In this document: one piece after another, positions 7,527-15,776 of the stretch | How positions within the stretch are numbered: position 1 is the stretch's first letter | Layout of the letters: every line of letters starts with the position of its first letter | Source: Salinigranum marinum | Lineage (GTDB): Archaea > Halobacteriota > Halobacteria > Halobacteriales > Haloferacaceae | Direction of reading: 5' to 3' | DNA: 64,000 nt | Assembly: GCF_024228675.1 (NCBI RefSeq) | Contig: NZ_CP100464.1 | Span: 81,367-145,366 of the forward strand | Position numbers and translations under genes: made by a program | Notes under the pieces: model-generated | Told to the model about the DNA's origin: nothing | Database searches by the model: none | The model's input: the letters and a program-made list of their open reading frames with translations, nothing else

Positions 7527-9880
7527 TTTCCCGACTCACACGTGCCTTCCGGACTAACGCCTCAGAAGACGGACTCGAATACGTCCCCATCGACGGACTG
7601 ACCGGCGAGGAGACACAGCACGCAATCGACTATCTGCATCTCCTCGACCGTGAGACGACGACGGCCAACATCGAGTGGGCCGCTTACCAACTCCAGGCCG
7701 ACGAGGTCGGGCTCGCGAACGCGATGGAGACGCTCGAAGAACGGGGCGAACTCGACAAACGGGTGATCGCGCCTCGGCTCGTCGAAGATCATCCACAGTT
7801 CCAGATCCGTGACGATACCGTCTCACAGATCCTGACCGTGACTTCACTTCCGCGGAAGGTCGGACTCGGCTGGCTGGTCCCACTCACGCTCGCGGACGTC
7901 GACCTCAGGTTGACGTTCCACGTCCAACCGCGGGAACCGAAGGACGTCCGTCGTCAACTCCAGAAGCGCTACACACAGGCGGTGACGTCGCTCGCGCTGA
8001 AACAGAAGCGTGGGCGGACAGACACGTACCAAGACCAACTCGACCGTGAGGACCTCGAACGCCTCCTCCAGCGGACGATCCGGGGCACCACGAAGCTGTA
8101 CGACGTTGCGATTTACCTCGAACTGGTTGCCGACTCCCGAGAGGATTTAGAAGGAATGCTCGATCGGATTCAGGCGATCCTCGCCGAGCAGGACGTCGAA
8201 CTGAGTCCGGTGAAGCACCAGCAACTCGAAGCGATGGATGCTATCGCCCCGGTCGTGACCGACCCCATCGACAACACGCACCCGATCCAACTCGAAGCAC
8301 TCGGAACCTTCTTCAATCTCGTCGAACCGTCGATTTACGACCCAGAAGGAGTCCTCTTCGGCTTCGACGACACGAAGCGGCCGGTCATTCTGAACCGCTA
8401 CGCGCTGTCGGGACACTCGATGGCAATCTCTGGGAAGACAGGATCGGGTAAGAGCTACTTCCGGAAACTGGAGATCTACCGCCGACTGCTCGCAGATCCA
8501 AACGTTCAGTGTATCCTGTTCGACCCGGCTGGCGATGACTACCCGCGGTTCGCACGGTCGCTCGGCGGTGAGGTGATCCGCTTCGGCGGCGACTACACGG
8601 TGAACCCACTGGACATCTCACCGCCCGCAGATGCCGAGTCTCAAGGTGGAGACGACACGTACGCGCTCACGATCCGATCGGTTATCGAGATGCTTCACAC
8701 CCACTTCGACCAGCGTGACGGGATGTCCGCGGGCGAGGAGGGGATTCTCATTCAGGCGGCCCACTACGCGTACATCTCGAAGGGAATCGTTTTGGGTGAC
8801 TACGAGACGTATGGACGAGAATCACCGACACTGGACGACCTCATCAGAGGTGTCCACGTGATCGCTGCCGGTGGGCTCGAAGCCGCGCTTGAAAACGAGA
8901 TCATCGACGAAGCGGAGTTCGAACTGTTCCAGTCGCATGGCGTGGCTGGCGTTCAATCGGAGGCTGAAGCGAGGAGAACCAGCGATGGTCGAATCTCCAT
9001 CTCGGATACGATCGTCACGCCGACGGAGCACCACCAAGAGCTAGCGCGGAACTTGCAGCCGAAGTTCGAGTCGTTCAAACCCGGTGGCATCAACCACAAC
9101 CTGAACGGGCAGACGAACCTCGACCTCTCCTCGCGGCTCGTGGTGATGGACATGAGTTCGTTCGCCGACACAGGAGAGATGCCACTCATCCTTCACGCGA
9201 TGCTCTCGTGGGCGTACCTCGAAGCCAAGCGCTCTCCGTACAAGGTAGACGTCACGTTCGACGAGGCGCACTATCTGCTTGGAAGACCTGCTGCACGGGA
9301 TCTCATCAACCTCTATATCAGACACGCTCGTCACTACGAGGCTGGCCTGACGCTCATGAGTCAGACGGCCCATGAGTTCGTGCGGACGAACGAGCGCCGC
9401 GAGGTCTACGAGAACTGTGACGTGAAGTGCCTGTTCTACGCCGAGTCCGTCTCCGACGACACGAAGGAGTATTACGGGCTCTCGACCGACGAGATTCGAT
9501 TCATCCAGTCGGCCGCCCGCGGGCAGGATTCGGACTACTCGGAGTGCCTGCTCGCGACGAGTGTCCACGGACGACGGCGGCTCGAAATCCGCAGTGGTCC
9601 TTTCGAGCATTACGTCCTCGACGATTCGCTTGACCCGTGGGAGTGGCTCGCCGAGGTGGAAGGGGTCGAGCCCCGACCTGAACAGGTTGGTGATGTGCTC
9701 CCGGACGACCTCGAACTCACCGACCTCCCGCACGTGATGAACCGGGATATGGATCTCGAGATGGCGATGCGAGAGAATCCCGAAGGCGGGGTTCATGTCG
9801 ACCGGGAGGCGGTTGATGAGGGTCCCGTGGGTATCGATTCGATGTCGGGTGAGCTGTCATCTCAGGAGGACGGAGTCTGA
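7523..9880 (+). CDS. VirB4/TraC-like conjugation ATPase
   Basis: A 785-aa ATPase of the HerA/FtsK-like VirB4 class that powers type IV secretion at the inner membrane. Walker A GKTGSGKS is near residues 303-310, Walker B FDEAH near 578-582, and the strand-loop L-F-D-P-A-G-D-D-Y just after the P-loop is typical of VirB4/TraC. Residues 1-290 form the VirB4 N-terminal region, and the C-terminal 60 residues are acidic and probably disordered. GGAGGT at 7511 gives a strong start at ATG 7523. It lies between the split N-domain-like protein and the VirB6-like channel protein, as expected for a conjugation operon. Confidence 0.85.
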   Translation: MISRLTRAFRTNASEDGLEYVPIDGLTGEETQHAIDYLHLLDRETTTANIEWAAYQLQADEVGLANAMETLEERGELDKRVIAPRLVEDHPQFQIRDDTVSQILTVTSLPRKVGLGWLVPLTLADVDLRLTFHVQPREPKDVRRQLQKRYTQAVTSLALKQKRGRTDTYQDQLDREDLERLLQRTIRGTTKLYDVAIYLELVADSREDLEGMLDRIQAILAEQDVELSPVKHQQLEAMDAIAPVVTDPIDNTHPIQLEALGTFFNLVEPSIYDPEGVLFGFDDTKRPVILNRYALSGHSMAISGKTGSGKSYFRKLEIYRRLLADPNVQCILFDPAGDDYPRFARSLGGEVIRFGGDYTVNPLDISPPADAESQGGDDTYALTIRSVIEMLHTHFDQRDGMSAGEEGILIQAAHYAYISKGIVLGDYETYGRESPTLDDLIRGVHVIAAGGLEAALENEIIDEAEFELFQSHGVAGVQSEAEARRTSDGRISISDTIVTPTEHHQELARNLQPKFESFKPGGINHNLNGQTNLDLSSRLVVMDMSSFADTGEMPLILHAMLSWAYLEAKRSPYKVDVTFDEAHYLLGRPAARDLINLYIRHARHYEAGLTLMSQTAHEFVRTNERREVYENCDVKCLFYAESVSDDTKEYYGLSTDEIRFIQSAARGQDSDYSECLLATSVHGRRRLEIRSGPFEHYVLDDSLDPWEWLAEVEGVEPRPEQVGDVLPDDLELTDLPHVMNRDMDLEMAMRENPEGGVHVDREAVDEGPVGIDSMSGELSSQEDGV

Positions 9881-9972
9881 TGGCGGTTTCACGTCTGAAC
9901 CACCCCTCCTCTGCAGGAAGAGTCGAATCTCTATTTCGGATGGTCTGGATGACGGGTGAGCGTCGTGGCTGA
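9880..9972 (+). CDS. 30-aa microORF bridging VirB4-like and VirB6-like genes
   Basis: ATG 9880 overlaps the stop of the VirB4-like gene (TGATG), and the ORF runs 17 bp into the GTG-started VirB6-like gene. The product starts MAVSRLNHPSSAGRV, is basic and has no recognised family. It fills the only spacer in this part of the operon. Without it the VirB6-like gene would be 75 bp from its neighbour with no clear ribosome-binding site, so coupling through this ORF is plausible. Confidence 0.35.
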   Translation: MAVSRLNHPSSAGRVESLFRMVWMTGERRG

Positions 9973-11926
9973 TCTCCTAGACCTCGGTTGGCTCCCTGAC
10001 GCAATCGTCCGGGCAATCGTCGAATTTCTCCGATCGCTGTTGGTCGGCGCGATGAACGGGATGTTCAATTTCGGACTGAAGCCGCTCCTTACGATCAACC
10101 CGGCCATCATGACCGATGCCGAGATGGTCGCTGCCTGGGACAGCGTCTTCGAGCTCTCGATTGCCCTGCTCCCGATTCTCATCGCGGCGGGGCTGATCGT
10201 GATGCCGTTCAGCGAAGATCAGGAGGGGACGCTCTGGCACATGGTCGCCCGAATCGTGGCGGTCGTCGTGTTCATCGCGATCTCGAAACCGCTGTTCGCG
10301 TTCATGATCGAGGCGTCGAACGGCGTGACCAACGCCCTCGCTCCGGCGACGTTCAAACTCGCGTTCGACGCCGACCTCGGCGGGAGTTGGGGGTCGACAC
10401 TCGGGACGGGCATTCAGCTCATCGCGCTCGCTGTGGCGGTGCCGTTGATGTTGATCGCGACGATCCTTGCGTCGCTCCTCTTGGTCCTCAGGCAGTTCCT
10501 CGTCGTCACGGTCGCCGTGGGTGCGCCCTTCTTCGCCGTCCTCTGGTACGCGAACTGGGGACCGATGAAGGCGATCAGCAACTTCGCGTCGACGTGGCTC
10601 CGGATGGGAATCTATGCGCTACTCGTTGGGCCGATCATCGCGCTCGTGATGCGAGTGTTCGACGTAATCGCGACCGGTGGGATTGCAGTCTCCGGAGATA
10701 TCGCGTCCTTCTACACGGCCTCGGCGCTGGCGTTGATATTCCCGATCATCCTGTTCGTCGTGGTCTGGAAGACGATCGGCTGGGCAGGCCAGCCACTCGG
10801 CGTCGACGCTGCGTTCACGATGACCGTCGCCGCTGCGATCGCTGCGACGGGAGTCGGTGCGGTCGCTGTCGGTGCTGGGGCAGGGTCAGGTGCGGTGAGC
10901 AGCGCATCGAGTTCGTCAGGTGGGGGAGGTAGCGGCTCTACTGGTGGGCTCGGCAGTGGTGGTGGCGGGTCGTCGAGTGGCACTGCGACCGATCCATCTG
11001 CCGGAACAGCCAACTCGAGCGTCGGTGGGACGATGCGAAACAGTATCTCAGACGCACTCAGTGCACGAGAGCCACCTACTGAAGAGAGCGTGGATACGGC
11101 ACCGGGGGCTCTTTCGATCAATAATGACTCCACACGGCGGAAGACGGCAGGTGTTCCTGGCGTTCAGACAGCCAGAACGACTGCGAGTAGGTCTAGTGCG
11201 GCAATGAAGAAATTGGGATCTAAAGTGAAGGGCGCTGGAGTGATTGGTGCTCGGAAAGCAGTTGGATCTGAGAGTATTGATGCACATCGGAGAACGATTT
11301 CTCAGAAGATGGACGCTGCCGCCGAGGCTGATGCGAATCACGATTTCTTGACTGAAGCGTACCAGAATGGTGAGTTCGATGTCGCCGAGGCTGCTGACCG
11401 CGAAATACTAACCGGCTCTGAGCGACCTGCAAAGGGGCTCTCGACTGTCGTTTCAGATGCTGAGGGGAATGCAATCTACGAAACCGTCACGGGTGAGAAG
11501 GCGATGATAAATCTCAACGACAGAGCACAGCAGCTCGGGGAAGAGGCACACACACTCAGAGAGGACGCTTCGAAATCGGCTCGAAGCATTGACCGGATCA
11601 GAACGGCCCAAGCTGCCGCGAAGACTCCAGGTCGAGTTGCTGTTTCGACCGGCAGGTTTGGCAAGCGGGTTGGGAGAGCTGGGGTTCAAACGGGGACAGC
11701 GAGCGGAATTATCTTCGCCGGTGCGATGACTCGAAGCCCGTACGCAGCCCATCAAATTGGCAAGCGGGGCGGGAAACACCTCATCGGCCCCGGGACAAGC
11801 CCCCAGCTGGACGACTCCTCCGACGATCCCGACATCGACTGGTCGACCCAGCGCGATGGCCCTGGACAAGCCATGGATCCTCCCTGGGATGACGATGCTG
11901 GGGGAGAGGCATCCGAGACCATGTGA
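9956..11926 (+). CDS. VirB6/TrbL-like polytopic transfer protein
   Basis: A 656-aa protein. The first ~300 residues contain six or seven hydrophobic helices including a VirB6/TrbL-like W-Y-A-N-W-G-P-M-K stretch near 197-205, then a Gly/Ser-rich linker of about 45 residues (near 305-350), then a long polar, Ala- and charge-rich C-terminal region with coiled-coil tendency (about 430-590). Such proteins form the inner-membrane channel of type IV secretion. The start is GTG at 9956 (S-V-V-A-D-L-L follows). It ends in a GTGA overlap with the next ORF. Family placement rests on topology and gene order. Confidence 0.7.
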   Translation: MSVVADLLDLGWLPDAIVRAIVEFLRSLLVGAMNGMFNFGLKPLLTINPAIMTDAEMVAAWDSVFELSIALLPILIAAGLIVMPFSEDQEGTLWHMVARIVAVVVFIAISKPLFAFMIEASNGVTNALAPATFKLAFDADLGGSWGSTLGTGIQLIALAVAVPLMLIATILASLLLVLRQFLVVTVAVGAPFFAVLWYANWGPMKAISNFASTWLRMGIYALLVGPIIALVMRVFDVIATGGIAVSGDIASFYTASALALIFPIILFVVVWKTIGWAGQPLGVDAAFTMTVAAAIAATGVGAVAVGAGAGSGAVSSASSSSGGGGSGSTGGLGSGGGGSSSGTATDPSAGTANSSVGGTMRNSISDALSAREPPTEESVDTAPGALSINNDSTRRKTAGVPGVQTARTTASRSSAAMKKLGSKVKGAGVIGARKAVGSESIDAHRRTISQKMDAAAEADANHDFLTEAYQNGEFDVAEAADREILTGSERPAKGLSTVVSDAEGNAIYETVTGEKAMINLNDRAQQLGEEAHTLREDASKSARSIDRIRTAQAAAKTPGRVAVSTGRFGKRVGRAGVQTGTASGIIFAGAMTRSPYAAHQIGKRGGKHLIGPGTSPQLDDSSDDPDIDWSTQRDGPGQAMDPPWDDDAGGEASETM

Positions 11927-12168
11927 ATTTCTCCGAGAAGCTCCAGCGTCGGTTTGTTCACCTGAGCCGACTCTCAGGGCGAGACGTTATATCTCAGTAC
12001 CGGCATGAAACGAATGTAGACCATCGCGAGCGAGTCTATCATCGCCGTTCTCGATGGCTGGAATCCGCGGCTCGCATGACCAAACATCCTGGCGTGACTC
12101 GATTGCGCCGACCGCTACGCTCGCCCCATCACGGACTCTTGGAGGTCTTCCTTCGGGTGATACGATGA
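11923..12168 (+). CDS. 81-aa basic protein coupled on both sides
   Basis: An Arg/His-rich 81-aa ORF starting with GTG at 11923, inside the stop of the VirB6-like gene (GTGA), and ending in an ATGA overlap with the AAA+ gene at 12165. Exact four-base overlaps at both ends are the main support. The sequence (about 20 Arg, several His) resembles nothing I know; it could bind nucleic acid or the acidic tail of a neighbour. The alternative is that the AAA+ gene starts upstream at ATG 12054 in another frame and this ORF is noncoding. Confidence 0.45.
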   Translation: MNFSEKLQRRFVHLSRLSGRDVISQYRHETNVDHRERVYHRRSRWLESAARMTKHPGVTRLRRPLRSPHHGLLEVFLRVIR

Positions 12169-13751
12169 GCCTTCTCGACACTGCGCTCGCTGTCATCGCT
12201 TTCCTTGGATTCTTCGCCATAGTGGAGTACGCGACTTACCAGGTCATGCAACGAGAACACCGGAAGCGGGACATCTACCGGTTGTTTTTCATGCTCGGGT
12301 GGACCGGGCTGGCGTTCGCTCACATGTGGGTGATCGCACCCTTCCTCAATCTACCTCCAACAGCCGCAGTTGGACTGGGATTTGGTCTTCTCTTCGTGTT
12401 CATCGCAGGCAGCCTCGGTGTCCCGGGTCTGAAATCGGTAGGGGGAATTGGACTGTATCCATTCGCACAGGTGTACGAACTGTTCGTGGTGCTGTTGCTC
12501 CTTGCTGAGGGCGTGACGATGGCTGCTTCCCTTGTACCGATCTCGCAGCTGGGTTTCTTGACCAACGTCAGTCCGAGTAGTCCGCAAATCCAAGCGGCAC
12601 TCGGACTGGGAATCGCGGCGTCGTTCGTCGCGCTGACGTTCTACGACCCACGAGGAGAGAACGGCTATTATTACGCTACTGGAGAGTACTACCAACCGTC
12701 TGTCGATTACGAGAAGCTTCGCGAGATTATGGATGATGGACGAACGGAATCTGATGATTCAGTGACTCAGGTGGCTAATTCGGAATCCCCTAAGAAAATT
12801 ACTGATACGAGCCCTCCGGAAGCTTCACGAACACCAGCGAAAGCGCCCGACAATCCGGAGTTCCAGTACGACTGGACACGCTCTAACGTCGGCTTCGACG
12901 ACATCGGCGGCTACTACGATATCAAGGAACGACTCGCAGAGGAGGTTCTCCAACCAGTGCGAGCCGAAGCACGCGGTGACGACCGTTACGATCGCTTCGG
13001 CGTCGCTCCATCGCGTGGACTGCTCTTCTACGGCCCACCAGGGACCGGGAAGACTCTGTTCGCACGGGCACTCGCTGGCGAACTCGACGTCCCGTTCGTC
13101 GAACTTGGACCAGCGGACGTGACCAGTAAATGGATCAACGAGGGGCCTCAGCGGGTTCGTCAACTGTTCGAGGAGGCAGCGTCGATAGGTCCCTGCGTCA
13201 TCTTTCTCGACGAGGCCGAGCATCTCTTCGGCGGCCGTGACGTCGGTGCTGGCAGCGCACACGCTGAGGACCGGAAGATCACCAGCGAACTGCTCGTTCA
13301 CCTCACGGCTGCGGACCGAACAGCAATCGTCGTCGGGGCGACGAACCGACCGGAAGACATCGACCCAGCTATTCTTCGACCGGGTAGATTGGCCACACAT
13401 GTCGAGATTGCGCACCCTGGAGAGGAGAGCCGTCATGCCATATTCCAGGCGAAACTAGGGGGGGTTCCACACGAACTCTCAGGGGACGACATGGCACTAC
13501 TGGCGACCCGGACGGAAGGGTTCAGTGGTGCCGATATTGAGGACGTGGTTGGGAAAGCAAAACGAAGTGCAGCGAAGCGTGATGCATCGGTGATTTCACT
13601 CCAAGACTTCCCGAATACCGACGAACTTGCAACGTTTGCGAAGCGTTCTCTCACGATGGAATCGGCGGAGTGGAAGCCGGAGGAGAAGGAACAGACCTCA
13701 TCGTCCACCGAGAATCAGTTCGATGATGATTCCACCGTCGGGTTTCAATAA
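12165..13751 (+). CDS. Membrane-anchored AAA+ ATPase, Cdc48/FtsH-like
   Basis: A 528-aa protein from ATG 12165 (starts MSLLDTALAV, the first hydrophobic helix). Residues 1-155 hold four or five membrane helices, 170-235 are polar linker, and 243-500 are a classic AAA domain: F-x-D-I-G-G near 243, Walker A GPPGTGKT near 290-297, Walker B I-F-L-D-E-A near 345, and sensor/arginine-finger box near G-A-T-N-R-P. No HExxH protease domain follows, so it is not FtsH itself; it probably remodels or extracts membrane proteins. At the end of a type IV secretion-like operon it may assemble or take apart the transfer machine. An upstream in-frame ATG (12054) would add an unlikely polar leader. Confidence 0.75.
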   Translation: MSLLDTALAVIAFLGFFAIVEYATYQVMQREHRKRDIYRLFFMLGWTGLAFAHMWVIAPFLNLPPTAAVGLGFGLLFVFIAGSLGVPGLKSVGGIGLYPFAQVYELFVVLLLLAEGVTMAASLVPISQLGFLTNVSPSSPQIQAALGLGIAASFVALTFYDPRGENGYYYATGEYYQPSVDYEKLREIMDDGRTESDDSVTQVANSESPKKITDTSPPEASRTPAKAPDNPEFQYDWTRSNVGFDDIGGYYDIKERLAEEVLQPVRAEARGDDRYDRFGVAPSRGLLFYGPPGTGKTLFARALAGELDVPFVELGPADVTSKWINEGPQRVRQLFEEAASIGPCVIFLDEAEHLFGGRDVGAGSAHAEDRKITSELLVHLTAADRTAIVVGATNRPEDIDPAILRPGRLATHVEIAHPGEESRHAIFQAKLGGVPHELSGDDMALLATRTEGFSGADIEDVVGKAKRSAAKRDASVISLQDFPNTDELATFAKRSLTMESAEWKPEEKEQTSSSTENQFDDDSTVGFQ

Positions 13752-13788
13752 ACCATAGTGAGTCGGTACAAAATCGAACATCGAAATG

Positions 13789-13817
13789 TTACCCCACACT
13801 CCACACTGTGGGGGTAA
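13789..13817. promoter_or_regulatory. Inverted repeat TTACCCCACA / TGTGGGGGTAA
   Basis: A near-perfect inverted repeat 38 bp after the AAA+ gene stop. The half-site GTTACCCCACA recurs in an inverted repeat at 19391-19432 directly before the 129-aa gene. It may be a shared protein-binding site, or here a terminator-like hairpin for the transfer operon. No T-run follows. Confidence 0.4.
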
Positions 13818-13992
13818 TTAGAGAACGTTCAATCTAATCCGATTTCACGCGCAGTTAGTGTCGCGGAGAGGACGGTTGAGGAGTTCGTGAATTGTTCTTC
13901 CGATAAAAGTCATTTTACACCAATTCACGGACTTCCCACTTGGAGAGCCGCCGTCGGCCCCAACTAACCCCTCAAAGGAATCTCGATGAGTA

Positions 13993-14400
13993 CTACACCG
14001 GACGAGGAGCGTTTTCGTACCGTTCGATTTCGGGGGTTTTCTCGACGCGAGCGTAGATCTCTCGAAGCGTATCCTCGGCACGAAGCAGTTTGTGCTCCTC
14101 GAGGAACCGTCGACCGAACTCGCTGAGCCCGTAGAATTTGTAGGGGAGGTCGTTCCGCCGTCGATCATCGGGAAGAAGAACCTCTTCGACGATGCCGATA
14201 TCGACGAGTCGCTCGAGGTGCTGGCGAATCGTTGTCTGACTCTTGCTCGGGTTAACGTAGTCTAGTTCCTTCAGCGTCGGCAGTCCCGACGGGTGCCCGA
14301 GGATGTCCTGAATGAGCGAGAACCGTGTCTCTTGCGTGACGACGTTGAGGCGCTCACGAACGGAGTCGAGTTCGCTCGGGGTCTGGTCGGGAGTGCTCAT
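13993..14400 (-). CDS. Winged-helix transcription regulator
   Basis: A 135-aa protein with an ArsR-like winged-helix core near residues 18-95: the helix-turn-helix ends with T-T-I-R-Q-H-L-E-R-L-V-D-I-G-I-V-E and the wing follows at about 75-95 (L-P-D-D-R-R-R-N-D). A short helical C-terminus may dimerise it. Haloarchaeal genomes carry many such regulators on mobile DNA. It is divergent from the frameshifted gene at 14522 and sits beside the transfer operon, so it may control either; the target cannot be read from the sequence. Confidence 0.8.
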   Translation of the reverse strand: MSTPDQTPSELDSVRERLNVVTQETRFSLIQDILGHPSGLPTLKELDYVNPSKSQTTIRQHLERLVDIGIVEEVLLPDDRRRNDLPYKFYGLSEFGRRFLEEHKLLRAEDTLREIYARVEKTPEIERYENAPRPV

Positions 14401-14521
14401 AACCGGTGGTTTGTTCGGTTCGCTCTAAGGCGTTTCGCTGAAATACGAATCAGTTGGAGACGATATGCTTACTGCATCAGTCGTCACATCGAAGCACGGA
14501 GGTCGGGGTAGCATCGGATAT

Positions 14522-15060
14522 ATGAGTGAGGACTCGATCACAGTCGAGGAACTTGCCGAGAGAGCCGACGAGTACCTCCACGAGACCTCACTGACGCCCG
14601 AGGAGTACGAGGCACTCAAACACAGCGTCGCAGAACTAGCTCCAATCTTCTCGACCGATTGGGCCTACTTCATCCTCGGGAGCTATGGGCAGTCGGAGAT
14701 CCGACGACTGCAGCTCGTCAAAGACCGACTCAACCGACGCCTCGACGCGTACGCCTTCCTGATTTTCGACTTCTCGCCGACTACACCGACTTCATCGTCG
14801 GTGTCGCGGAGCACTCTCGGGGAGGGTTCCTCGTCGAGCAGGGGTACTTCACCGCTCTCGAACCGTACTTCGCGAAGACGCACGTCCTCAACCGCGAGTA
14901 TGCAGCCCTCGATGCAGAGGCGATCGACACGGACGTCGACGTCGACAACCCGTACAGCGGGATGCAGACCTCGATCTTCGAGATGCTCGACGAGGTCGGT
15001 CGGGTCTGTCAGTGGACCACCGAGGACAACCTTGTCGACTGTGCAGAAGACCTTCCGTGA
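14522..15060 (+). pseudogene. Frameshifted haloarchaeal hypothetical gene
   Basis: The first part starts at ATG 14522 (MSEDSITVEE) and reads well to about 14760 (...RLDAYAFLI), then the frame turns to Ser/Arg-rich nonsense. A second frame continues the same kind of acidic haloarchaeal protein (LLADYTDFIVGVAEH...) to the stop at 15060. From memory, related proteins have some 20 residues between these two parts (a segment like A-F-L-M-x-D ... F-x-L-L-A-D-x-T-D-x-I-V), so a deletion with frame change has probably inactivated the gene. A sequencing error cannot be excluded. Confidence 0.6.
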
Positions 15061-15082
15061 ATCGAGAGCATGAGATCACCAG

Positions 15083-15337
15083 TTACGGCTGAAAGTCTAA
15101 TATCGAATATTCAACCTCGAGAGTCTGAAGAGGATGTCGTCGGGGGTACTCACCGTTGATGATCGGCTGCAGGGCCGCTTCGTACTCCTCGATCTCGCTG
15201 TCTCGTCCGACGATGTCGTCTGGAACGTACTCGACTTTGAGTGTCACTGAAGTTCGTGAGGTTCGTGCATTCTCTACTGGGCGACGATTCAACAACTCGG
15301 CTGGGTTGTTGCTCTGAGTCAGACATACATTCTCCAC
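15083..15337 (-). pseudogene. Remnant of an Orc1/Cdc6 N-terminus
   Basis: Within an 84-aa ORF, residues 35-65 (about 15143-15235) read V-E-Y-V-P-D-D-I-V-G-R-D-S-E-I-E-E-Y, then L-Q-P-I-I-N-G-E, the hallmark lead-in to the ATPase domain of haloarchaeal Orc1/Cdc6 proteins. The P-loop that should follow within about 10 residues is absent and the sequence diverges. What is left cannot be functional. It suggests a replicon fusion or loss of a second replication module, or a recombination junction. Confidence 0.6.
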
Positions 15338-15553
15338 GTGAGCCCTTGGAATGCTCCTGCAGAGTTTCAGTAGGTGAAAAACATCCCTCCCCTACACGAT
15401 AGCCTTCGGTAGTATTCCCAACTTACCTCCGCTGTGCTGCACTCGCATGAGTATCCAGACAGTGGCAAACAGTTTTCCAACACGATGGCTGATTCATAAT
15501 ACATTCATCAAATGCGATAATTATATGCCAGCTAGTTGCATATATTAGTGTGT

Positions 15554-15775
15554 ATGGGTAACAGACGACGAAGAGACAAGGCTCACGATATCGGTGACTC
15601 GATGCCTGGAACCGAAGGTCACAGTGAGGGAACCTTCCATGACCGTTATGACACGCAGACGTTCGATCCTTCTGAAGACGACGTAATGTCAGAGGCAGAA
15701 GTTGAGGCGTATCTCGATCAGTCCTCGAAGAAGGAGAAACAGCGCTCGAAAAACACCAAGCGACAGCGTGAGTAG
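15554..15775 (+). CDS. Small polar hypothetical protein
   Basis: A 73-aa protein from ATG 15554 (MGNRRRRDK); an in-frame TTG at 15536 gives a longer form but a TATA-like AATTATATG at 15519-15527 fits a leaderless transcript starting near 15554. It is strongly charged, with a basic start, acidic middle and Lys/Arg-rich C-terminus (K-K-E-K-Q-R-S-K-N-T-K-R), no hydrophobic core and probably disordered. It ends 1 bp before the convergent helicase gene stop. Unknown function. Confidence 0.5.
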   Translation: MGNRRRRDKAHDIGDSMPGTEGHSEGTFHDRYDTQTFDPSEDDVMSEAEVEAYLDQSSKKEKQRSKNTKRQRE

Positions 15776-15776
15776 C

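Noticed and set aside
13845..14168. 107-codon ORF on the minus strand overlapping the winged-helix gene
   Set aside because: It is a frame shadow: Ser/Arg/Thr-rich, while the overlapping frame gives a clear winged-helix protein.
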